The notes beneath the pieces are model-generated. The model ran no database searches. It worked only from the letters and a program-made list of their open reading frames with translations, and had not been told where the DNA came from. From Dysgonomonas sp. (GTDB taxonomy: Bacteria; Bacteroidota; Bacteroidia; Bacteroidales; Dysgonomonadaceae): a stretch of 7,374 nucleotides of DNA. Every line of letters starts with the position of its first letter. The stretch's first letter is position 1. Location of the stretch: positions 1 through 7,374 of the forward strand of contig JASLEN010000313.1 of NCBI GenBank assembly GCA_030151105.1, given 5' to 3'. The translations under genes were made by a program, and so were the position numbers. Shown piece by piece: positions 1-5,751 of this stretch.

Positions 1-36
1 AGCCGATTGAGCTAACTTCTTCTGTTTATATAAAAC

Positions 37-73
37 AAAATGGCACATTTCAGAGAATGAAATGTGCCATTTT
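37..73. terminator. Bidirectional intrinsic terminator at the end of the leftward ABC operon
   Basis: A perfect 14-bp inverted repeat (37-50 paired with 60-73, core TGGCACATTT) encloses a 9-nt loop. The stem is flanked by A residues on the left and T residues on the right, so both strands show a stem followed by a U-rich tail. On the minus strand it lies about 20 bp past the stop codon of the membrane-protein gene and should end that transcript. Its symmetry suggests it also serves a rightward gene whose 3' end lies at or before the left edge. The 36 bases left of the hairpin are too few to identify that gene. Confidence 0.85.
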
Positions 74-91
74 ATTTGTTTAACCTTGTTG

Positions 92-1531
92 TTAACTCTC
101 AGGTAATGCTTTCCATTTTCGTAGGAAAATAGCGATTGGAAACATTGCCAATGTTATTGCAATGGGATTGATTATCGCTAGAATAAGTATTGATCCTTCA
201 TCACTAAAATCTCTTGCTGATGAATGGTCTATTATTTTCAGTTGCATCGTTACTAATGTATATATCAGATACAAAAGTATTGGAACTAGCCAAAGTCCTA
301 AGTTGAGATAGATGCGAGATTTTCCTTTTTGGCGTCTATTAACTACTTTGTTTGTAAGAACAAAGGCTATGCTAATAAATAATAGAATCCAAAATGATGG
401 TACCAGTAATTGCATTGGTGACCAGTCTATTATAGCGGCTATTCCCATTAATAATGAATATACAAATGTGATAACTCCTGCCGAGAGTAGTGAGAATATC
501 CAAGATCTTCCGCTAGTGATACGTGCCGAAAAGATGAATATTGAGAATAATAGAGCAATATTAATAATTACAGTTAAGGTCACAATATCAGTTGCATAGT
601 TGCTATAATTGCTTCCTACTTCATCATAATAGTTGTAGAGTTTATAATACTCAGTATATTTTTGATTCCTATCACTAGTATAAGTTGGATAGCTTGTTTC
701 TACGAATTCTTTTACAGGATATAGTGGAGGATTATAGACCATCGACATCCAGTAGTCAATATCTAGATTAGTCTTGTGTCCATGTTTCTTCTGAAGATCC
801 AAGAAGGCTTGCATCGTAGCTCTGATGCTATCTTGATTCTGGTTCACCATCCAGTCATGTATCGTTTGACTTGCATCTTCATCGTATCTATAATAGTTAT
901 TTCTTCCATTATCCTTGTAGTATAGAAAAGACGGACCTACATATTCGATAGGATTATCAGGTGTGATAGCGTCTTCGGCATAGTTATATAATTTAGTGTC
1001 AAACTTAGTTCTATCTACCTTTGCATCTCCCACTCGTAGAGGAGTTTGATTGCCTGTCAACTCATAATAGTATTCTTCGGAAGGAAGTAATGTCTTCACT
1101 TTATGAAGCAAGTCCATCACATCTTTTTGCTCCGACTTAGCAACGGCATGTTGCCACTTCAGAGCTTTACCCCACGATAGAGAATTGGGAACAAAGCCAA
1201 TAGCAATACAAATTATAAAAATGAATACCCACTCCAGATATAGCTGCACGTTAGTGTAGGGATAGAATGCACGCAATCCATTGCTTCTATTGTATCTGAT
1301 GAGCCAAAAAATGAGAAATAATGTGCCCACTAGATAGCTTGCTGCAATGATGAGGAAGTAAATTCCATACCATGTAGAGGATTGATATTCTGTAGTATTA
1401 TCTGTTATGGCATAACCCACCCCAAAGAATATGAGTTGTGCTGCAAGAGTGACTATTAGCATAGGAATGAGCTTCACATTCCATACAATAGGATAATGGG
1501 TGAGCAGATATTGCTGTATATTTTTAAACAT
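92..1531 (-). CDS. Polytopic membrane protein, probable membrane partner of the adjacent ABC ATPase
   Basis: This 479-residue protein is probably the membrane component of an ABC system; I do not recognise a named family. Hydrophobic segments lie near residues 21-42, 55-78, 99-117, 316-336, 343-367, 375-393, 408-429 and 447-470, giving about eight helices. Positive charges fall in the predicted cytoplasmic loops (RYNR near 79-82, NRRQKGKSR near 398-406, RKWK near 471-474), so both ends should be cytoplasmic. Residues about 118-315 then form one extracytoplasmic domain of roughly 200 residues, very rich in tyrosine (clusters near 154-156, 204-215 and 292-302). There is no cleavable signal peptide. 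The start is ATG, 14 bp after the stop of the ATPase gene upstream, so the two are very likely co-transcribed. A strong terminator follows. Substrate and direction of transport cannot be read from the sequence. A large domain between helices 3 and 4 is not the usual ABC-2 permease layout, so a sensory or regulatory membrane partner is an alternative. Confidence 0.8.
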   Translation of the reverse strand: MFKNIQQYLLTHYPIVWNVKLIPMLIVTLAAQLIFFGVGYAITDNTTEYQSSTWYGIYFLIIAASYLVGTLFLIFWLIRYNRSNGLRAFYPYTNVQLYLEWVFIFIICIAIGFVPNSLSWGKALKWQHAVAKSEQKDVMDLLHKVKTLLPSEEYYYELTGNQTPLRVGDAKVDRTKFDTKLYNYAEDAITPDNPIEYVGPSFLYYKDNGRNNYYRYDEDASQTIHDWMVNQNQDSIRATMQAFLDLQKKHGHKTNLDIDYWMSMVYNPPLYPVKEFVETSYPTYTSDRNQKYTEYYKLYNYYDEVGSNYSNYATDIVTLTVIINIALLFSIFIFSARITSGRSWIFSLLSAGVITFVYSLLMGIAAIIDWSPMQLLVPSFWILLFISIAFVLTNKVVNRRQKGKSRIYLNLGLWLVPILLYLIYTLVTMQLKIIDHSSARDFSDEGSILILAIINPIAITLAMFPIAIFLRKWKALPES

Positions 1532-1545
1532 AGTTGTTCGTGTTT

Positions 1546-2742
1546 TTATTGAAGAAAAAATCTTCGAGTTGACTTAGAAATATCTCTAAAATAGGTAAGT
1601 GGCATCTCTATTTTCAATACATGTTGCAAAAAGAATGCAGGATTGAAATTGGGAGGAAGTGTAATAATGTATGTTCCGCCATTGATTTGTAGATTAGAGA
1701 AATGAAGCTCTAGCATCAGTTCTCTCACTTGCACTATTTCCCATGGAGTTTCAAACTCTAAGATATATGGTTCTGCATATTGAGGTTGAGGTTCAGAATC
1801 TTTCACATCCATTATCGGATCAGTTGTTCCAAACAAATTCTTTTGTACTCCTTCTTTCAAGAAAAGGACTTCATCTGAGTTTTTCTCCACTTCATAAAGC
1901 TGCTGAGAACTCAGAAGTATTCCCATTGGGCGGAAAGGAGACTCTGTAATTCCTCGCAAGTCGTCCAATACATTTTTCTGAGCCAAGATGTCTAGATTAG
2001 CCAGCGGTTCATCAATGAGCATCACTTTAGGACTTCTCAGTAATGCCCTCGCTAATTCAAAGCGCATTTTATAACCCGACGAGAGTCCAGCCCAAGCAAA
2101 AGCACGATACTTTCTAATGCCCATACGTGCTATTATTAGCTCCACAAGCATCTCATTTTCTTCACCATGCACACCATACATGCTTGCCGTAAATTGCAAA
2201 TTAGATAATAGCGAGCCTTGCCATACAGGTGTTCGTTGTGGAATATACACTAATTTGGAGCGTAAATCATATTCATCATCATTTGCAAAATGATATTTCA
2301 CATTTCCACTACTGACTTCTAATTCTTTGGCTATAAGTCTCAAAAGTGTCGTTTTCCCATTCCCATTTTCGCCCACAAGACCTATCATTTGATTCTCCTT
2401 CAATTCAAGATTGATAGGACCTAGTGTAAAGAAGCCTTTTTCATACTTTTTGGTCAGACTATTTATACTCATCAAAGCTGCTTGATGTTCTTGCAGACCC
2501 TCAGCCTTTTGTAGGAGAGTAAATTTTAGTCCTGTAAAAAGTGCTGCATATCTTTCTTCTAGTTCCTCTGGGCTAGGTGACATGGTATGATCTAACCAGT
2601 TTAGATGATTGAGCATATTTCTATAATGTCTCACATCTTGTGTGTCTATAGTAAGATCTATTAGTTTCTTTGTAAGTTGATTGTAGTCTTTGTAGAGCAG
2701 TAGTTGCTCCACATCTGCTATATAGTTTTCAAATTTACTCAT
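1546..2742 (-). CDS. ABC transporter ATP-binding protein with N-terminal extension and a Gln in the H-loop
   Basis: A 398-residue ABC ATPase that should sit on the cytoplasmic face of the inner membrane. The nucleotide-binding domain covers about residues 91-305: Walker A GENGNGKTT (124-132), Q-loop Q169 in YIPQR, signature LSSGY (220-224), Walker B VMLIDEP with catalytic E245, and D-loop ANLD (248-251). The switch position, normally His in an SSH motif, is Gln (SSQQ, 278-281). LSSGY also departs from LSGGQ, as in many drug- and polysaccharide-type ABC-2 ATPases. Ahead of the domain are about 90 mostly charged, helix-like residues that a standard ATPase lacks. After it, residues about 325-398 resemble the small C-terminal domain of ABC-2 exporter ATPases and end in RDISKSTRRFFLQ. 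It is first in a two-gene operon with the membrane protein 14 bp downstream. The leader is A-rich with no Shine-Dalgarno, and a TATATTTG promoter box lies 26 bp upstream of the ATG. The substrate is unknown. Confidence 0.88.
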   Translation of the reverse strand: MSKFENYIADVEQLLLYKDYNQLTKKLIDLTIDTQDVRHYRNMLNHLNWLDHTMSPSPEELEERYAALFTGLKFTLLQKAEGLQEHQAALMSINSLTKKYEKGFFTLGPINLELKENQMIGLVGENGNGKTTLLRLIAKELEVSSGNVKYHFANDDEYDLRSKLVYIPQRTPVWQGSLLSNLQFTASMYGVHGEENEMLVELIIARMGIRKYRAFAWAGLSSGYKMRFELARALLRSPKVMLIDEPLANLDILAQKNVLDDLRGITESPFRPMGILLSSQQLYEVEKNSDEVLFLKEGVQKNLFGTTDPIMDVKDSEPQPQYAEPYILEFETPWEIVQVRELMLELHFSNLQINGGTYIITLPPNFNPAFFLQHVLKIEMPLTYFRDISKSTRRFFLQ

Positions 2743-2767
2743 CTATTTTTTTGTTGTTTGTTGTAAG

Positions 2768-2775
2768 CAAATATA
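2768..2775 (-). promoter_or_regulatory. Candidate Bacteroidota -7 box for the ABC operon
   Basis: Read on the minus strand these bases are TATATTTG, an exact match to the Bacteroides TAnnTTTG -7 element. Transcription would start near 2761, giving a leader of about 20 nt before the ATPase start codon. No good TTTG -33 element sits at the usual 19-21 bp spacing; the nearest is ATTG (2799-2802), 23 bp away. The call rests on the -7 box and its position. Confidence 0.45.
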
Positions 2776-2827
2776 TCTATAAATTCTTTATTCCATATCA
2801 ATAATGGTTCTACAAATTAGACTCTAG

Positions 2828-2858
2828 TTTCTAGGATTTTGTTGTATAATTAGCTTTG
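2828..2858 (+). promoter_or_regulatory. Candidate Bacteroidota promoter for the porin gene
   Basis: TAGCTTTG at 2851-2858 matches the -7 consensus TAnnTTTG exactly. TTTC at 2828-2831 is one mismatch from the -33 element TTTG, with an acceptable 19-bp spacer. Transcription would start near 2865, leaving about 260 nt of untranslated leader, which is long. Exact 8-mers of this kind do arise by chance in A/T-rich DNA, so this is a candidate only. Confidence 0.38.
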
Positions 2859-2885
2859 TTTTATGTTATTTTCACAATAGTTGGG

Positions 2886-2902
2886 TAATATTGTAAATAT
2901 TA
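2886..2902. repeat. Operator-like inverted repeat upstream of the porin
   Basis: TAATATT, a 3-base spacer GTA, then AATATTA form a perfect 7-bp inverted repeat. It lies about 20-35 bp after the proposed porin transcription start, where a repressor could act. Such A/T palindromes are frequent by chance in this composition, so operator function is only a possibility. Confidence 0.25.
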
Positions 2903-2949
2903 TATTATCTTCGACGTTTAATTGCAGAGTGATTTATGTGAATAGAAAT

Positions 2950-2976
2950 ATAAATACTTAAAAATAAAGTATTTAT
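2950..2976. repeat. A/T-rich hairpin in the porin leader
   Basis: ATAAATACTT (2950-2959) pairs perfectly with AAGTATTTAT (2967-2976) around a 7-nt loop. The stem is nearly all A-T and no uninterrupted T tract follows it, so it does not look like a terminator. It could be a protein-binding site or a leader structure of the porin mRNA, or chance in an A/T-rich spacer. Confidence 0.3.
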
Positions 2977-3124
2977 TAATATAATAGAAATTGATTGTTT
3001 TGCGTTTATTAACACAATGGTACTGTTTAGGAAATACTTCATTTATGCCTGCTAAGACTAAAGAACTAGTCAAAAAAGATTGAATTATCAGTGAATATAA
3101 ACTTAATAAATTTTTTGTAATCGT

Positions 3125-4297
3125 ATGAAAAAGAGATACCTCCTTAGGGTATTTGCGGTGTGTTGTTCTTTATTTATAATTTCATCAACATCAGCTACTA
3201 ACAATCTCAATTTTGAGTCAGATTCTATAACAAGCGAAAGTCAAAAAATAAGCGAAGACGAAATAGTAAGAAAAGTGCTAGCTTATTTACCCAAAATATC
3301 TGGATATATGCAAACTGGATATGCTTGGGAAGACAAGAATGCTGGTGATTTTTCATCATTTCAGATGAAACGTACACGACTTTTTATTGAAAAACAAATG
3401 TCACCTATGTTTGATATGCGTATGCAGTTTGAAGTTTTTTCAGGCTCAACAGATAAAAATATAGGGAAAAAAGTGATGACTATTGTGGATGCGTTTGTTG
3501 ATACTCATCTTCATAAGTCTCTTCATTTTCGTTTAGGGCAATATAATTTACCTCTTAATTTTGAAAATTTTGAATTGTCTCCAGGTACCTTAGAGACAAT
3601 TGAGCTATCTAGCATCAATCAGCGTATGGTGTGTAGAAACCCTGTTTCGATGCCAAATCATTTTGATTTTGGACGTGATATTGGCTTAATGGCTTATGGT
3701 GATTTGTTCGAAAGTACAGATAAGAAATTTAACTATTTAAGTTATCAGCTTTCTATCACTAATGGACACATTATAACTTTGCCTGATAACAATAAATCAA
3801 AAGACTTTATAGGACGACTAATATTTAAACCTGTTAAGAATTTGCGTTTTATGGGAGCTTATAATTGGGGAGAGTATGATCGTACAACCTTAGTTCCTGG
3901 AACAGATACAAGCGTCAAGGAAAAAAACTTGTCTAACAATCGTTACTTTGTAGGTGCTTGGTATGCAGGTGATAACGGATTAATTCTTCGTTCAGAATAT
4001 GCACATATGCGCAGTCGAGAAGCTGATGTAAAGGAAGATGGATTATACGTATTTGCTGGTTATCAAGTAGGGAAGTTTCTACCTGTTGTTCGTTGGGATA
4101 TGTATAGGGATAGAATCTCCAAATCATCTATTGCCAATCGTGATGCAATATTGTGTGGATGTACGTTTGCTCCTATCAAAAATTTTAAAATCCAATTTGC
4201 TTACACACACTTCATCTATACTAATAAGGTGAAAGATGCAGAAATGAAAGCTGGTAATGGCAATGGGATACAAGCTATGGCAATGGCATATTTTTAA
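3125..4297 (+). CDS. Porin O/P-type (phosphate-selective porin-like) outer-membrane protein
   Basis: A 390-residue outer-membrane beta-barrel, most like the Porin_O_P family (OprO/OprP-like), which forms trimeric channels for small anions. Residues 1-24 are a signal peptide: MKKR, a hydrophobic core at 6-20, and probable cleavage after SATSA-like SSTSA. A short acidic linker (about 29-47) precedes the barrel. Barrel strands show alternating aromatic residues, as in SGYMQTGYAWED (59-70), RLGQYNLPL (136-144) and GRDIGLMAYGDL (183-194). The protein ends in Phe, the usual barrel-assembly signal. Length is normal for the family. Three cysteines in the mature chain (C170, C344, C346) are unusual for an outer-membrane protein. 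The gene is monocistronic as far as can be seen, with a 382-bp upstream spacer and its own terminator. Anion or phosphate selectivity is a family inference; the binding-site lysines of OprP were not aligned. Confidence 0.85.
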   Translation: MKKRYLLRVFAVCCSLFIISSTSATNNLNFESDSITSESQKISEDEIVRKVLAYLPKISGYMQTGYAWEDKNAGDFSSFQMKRTRLFIEKQMSPMFDMRMQFEVFSGSTDKNIGKKVMTIVDAFVDTHLHKSLHFRLGQYNLPLNFENFELSPGTLETIELSSINQRMVCRNPVSMPNHFDFGRDIGLMAYGDLFESTDKKFNYLSYQLSITNGHIITLPDNNKSKDFIGRLIFKPVKNLRFMGAYNWGEYDRTTLVPGTDTSVKEKNLSNNRYFVGAWYAGDNGLILRSEYAHMRSREADVKEDGLYVFAGYQVGKFLPVVRWDMYRDRISKSSIANRDAILCGCTFAPIKNFKIQFAYTHFIYTNKVKDAEMKAGNGNGIQAMAMAYF

Positions 4298-4341
4298 TCT
4301 ATGAGTATTTAACTAATATATTAATCAAATAGAATATATTT

Positions 4342-4371
4342 ATAGGATAGAAATTGTAATTTCTATCCTAT
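4342..4371 (+). terminator. Intrinsic terminator after the porin gene
   Basis: ATAGGATAGAAATT-type arms (4342-4354 against 4359-4371, core AGGATAGAAAT) pair perfectly around a short loop, followed by TTATTTTTTC. It lies about 45 bp past the porin stop codon and should separate the porin transcript from the permease pair downstream. The T tract overlaps the -33 region of the next candidate promoter. Confidence 0.8.
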
Positions 4372-4375
4372 TATT

Positions 4376-4406
4376 TTTTCTAAGGCTTAGAATTAATATA
4401 CCTTTG
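4376..4406 (+). promoter_or_regulatory. Candidate Bacteroidota promoter for the TauE-like/DUF1634 pair
   Basis: TACCTTTG at 4399-4406 matches the -7 consensus TAnnTTTG exactly. TTTT at 4376-4379 (TTTG with one mismatch) stands 19 bp upstream. Transcription would begin near 4413, about 24 nt before the ATG at 4437. The last three bases of the box are the TTG at 4404-4406 that could be mistaken for a start codon, so this site helps to decide the gene start. Confidence 0.5.
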
Positions 4407-4436
4407 AAAGGATTAATAATTGAAAATAATATTTTA

Positions 4437-5282
4437 ATGGATTTAAGTTTAGAAATGTTTTCTCTTATTCTCCTTCTTGGAGCAGCACTAGCAGGTCTTG
4501 TTGGCTCGCTTACAGGTCTAGGAGGAGGAGTGGTTGTGATACCTCTTTTGACATTGGGTTTTGGTGTAGATATGCGCTATGCTATTGGTGCTGCGCTAGT
4601 TACGTCTATTGCTACATCGTCAGGAGCAGCGGCTGCATATATAAAAGAGGGGATAACAAATGTACGAATCGGAATGTTTCTCGAAATAGCGACTACTACA
4701 GGAGCTGTGATAGGGGCAGTTGTTGCAATGTATTTAGATAAAATGTACATCGCCATAATTTTTGGAGTAGTGCTTATTTTTTCGGCTATTCGCTCTGTTT
4801 ATAAGAGTGATGAGGATATTGATTATACTGAAAAAGGAGATAAATGGGGTGAAAAACTTAAGCTAAATGGTTCATATCCAACTAAAGAAGGAGCTCAGAA
4901 ATACAATGTGCATAATGTTTTTGGGGGATATTCTCTGATGACTCTTGCGGGTGTATTATCAGGATTGTTAGGAATTGGTTCTGGTGCTCTCAAGGTTTTG
5001 GCAATGGATACAACTATGCGTATTCCTTTCAAAGTTTCTACAACTACAAGTAATTTTATGGTGGGAGTAACGGCTGCCGCAAGTGCTGTAGTTTATCTTC
5101 AACGTGGATATATTGATCCTGGATTAGCGTTGCCAATTGTTGTGGGAGTTTTGATCGGTGCATTTTTAGGTTCTAAGATTTTGCCTATTATTAATGTGAG
5201 AAAATTGAGGTTACTTTTTAGTATTGTAATTTTCCTATTGGCAATTTCAATGATGTATAACGGTATAACAGGACAGCTATAA
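4437..5282 (+). CDS. TauE/SafE-family (DUF81) inner-membrane permease
   Basis: An integral membrane permease of the sulfite exporter TauE/SafE family, whose members move small anions such as sulfite, sulfoacetate or other organosulfur and carboxylate compounds. From the ATG at 4437 it has 281 residues, normal for the family, with about eight hydrophobic segments. The family's two-fold internal repeat is visible: GSLTGLGGGVVVIPLL near 23-38 and GLLGIGSGALKVL near 177-189, each with a Gly-rich turn entering a helix. A hydrophilic loop (about 124-160) separates the halves. An in-frame TTG at 4404 would add 11 residues, but it lies inside a perfect -7 promoter box, so ATG 4437 is preferred; ATG at 4452 is also possible. 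The stop overlaps the start of the next gene by one base (TAATG), implying translational coupling. Substrate and direction cannot be told from the sequence. Confidence 0.88.
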   Translation: MDLSLEMFSLILLLGAALAGLVGSLTGLGGGVVVIPLLTLGFGVDMRYAIGAALVTSIATSSGAAAAYIKEGITNVRIGMFLEIATTTGAVIGAVVAMYLDKMYIAIIFGVVLIFSAIRSVYKSDEDIDYTEKGDKWGEKLKLNGSYPTKEGAQKYNVHNVFGGYSLMTLAGVLSGLLGIGSGALKVLAMDTTMRIPFKVSTTTSNFMVGVTAAASAVVYLQRGYIDPGLALPIVVGVLIGAFLGSKILPIINVRKLRLLFSIVIFLLAISMMYNGITGQL

Positions 5283-5695
5283 TGAAACGACTTTTTACAA
5301 CGGATTTTTGGCAAGAGCGAGACATGGAATTGTTTCTCGGAAAGTTTCTTCGCTTTGGTGTGATGCTGTCATGCGCTATAACCCTTATAGGAGGTGTTCT
5401 GTATCTATATCAACAAGGCGGAATTCTACCCGACTATACACCTACACCTGAAAATTTGCCTTTTAAGGGAGTTGAGCAAAATCTACGATCATTTTCTAGC
5501 ATCATTCAAGGTATTTTAGAGCTAAATGGAGCTTCAATAATACAATTTGGAGTAATTGTGCTCATTGCAACGCCTGTAATACGAGTTGCAATTTCTGCTG
5601 TTGCTTTTTTGATTGAGAAAGATTACATGTATGTAGTTATTACTCTCATAGTACTGGCGATAATTATCGCAAATATGTTGTTGGGATTACACTAA
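5282..5695 (+). CDS. DUF1634-type small membrane protein, partner of the TauE-like permease
   Basis: A 137-residue protein with three hydrophobic segments near residues 24-44, 85-111 and 115-135. It begins with a basic, amphipathic N-terminus and has an extended, proline-containing stretch (about 48-63). Size, layout and position match the DUF1634 family, which is commonly encoded next to TauE/SafE (DUF81) permeases; the biochemical role is unknown. Its ATG shares one base with the permease stop (TAATG), and an AGGA at 5270-5273 stands 8 bases before the ATG, a fair Shine-Dalgarno for this phylum. Coupled translation suggests a fixed-ratio complex, so I infer an accessory subunit of the permease. 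The family call is from gene context and topology rather than a residue-level signature. Confidence 0.75.
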   Translation: MKRLFTTDFWQERDMELFLGKFLRFGVMLSCAITLIGGVLYLYQQGGILPDYTPTPENLPFKGVEQNLRSFSSIIQGILELNGASIIQFGVIVLIATPVIRVAISAVAFLIEKDYMYVVITLIVLAIIIANMLLGLH

Positions 5696-5714
5696 TTTAG
5701 AGGATAAGAAATAG

Positions 5715-5751
5715 ATAAAAGAAGATACTCTAGTAGGGTATCTTCTTTTAT
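5715..5751. terminator. Bidirectional intrinsic terminator between convergent operons
   Basis: A perfect 14-bp inverted repeat (5715-5728 with 5738-5751, core GAAGATAC) surrounds a 9-nt loop, with A-rich and T-rich outer arms. It sits 19 bp after the DUF1634 stop. The right arm includes the dprA stop codon (5748-5750), so on the minus strand the hairpin begins inside the end of dprA. It can serve both converging transcripts. Confidence 0.85.

Larger units (their letters stand above)
2743..3124. other. Divergent intergenic region between the ABC operon and the porin gene
   Basis: These 382 bases are strongly A/T-rich, and I see no credible coding frame or structural RNA. They separate two divergent genes and must hold both promoters. 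The best leftward -7 box is at 2768-2775 and the best rightward one at 2851-2858; both are listed separately. If the rightward promoter is real, the porin mRNA has a leader of about 260 nt. That leader contains two inverted repeats (2886-2902 and 2950-2976). Weaker rightward candidates closer to the porin, such as TAATATTG at 2886-2893 (one mismatch to TAnnTTTG), cannot be excluded. No riboswitch family was recognised. Confidence 0.6.

Noticed and set aside
1..15. Possible 3' end of a rightward gene ending in TAA at 13-15
   Set aside because: Only four codons would be visible, and another frame stays open past it, so no gene can be supported.
312..599. A 95-residue rightward open frame
   Set aside because: It lies antisense within the membrane-protein gene, whose topology and operon position are convincing, and its translation shows no recognisable domain.
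4404..4436. TTG start adding 11 residues to the TauE-like permease
   Set aside because: The TTG is part of a perfect -7 promoter box, and the added residues are not hydrophobic or conserved-looking. ATG at 4437 is a better start.
3125..5695. A single operon of porin, permease and DUF1634 genes
   Set aside because: A strong hairpin terminator (4342-4371) and a good promoter (4376-4406) lie between the porin and the permease.
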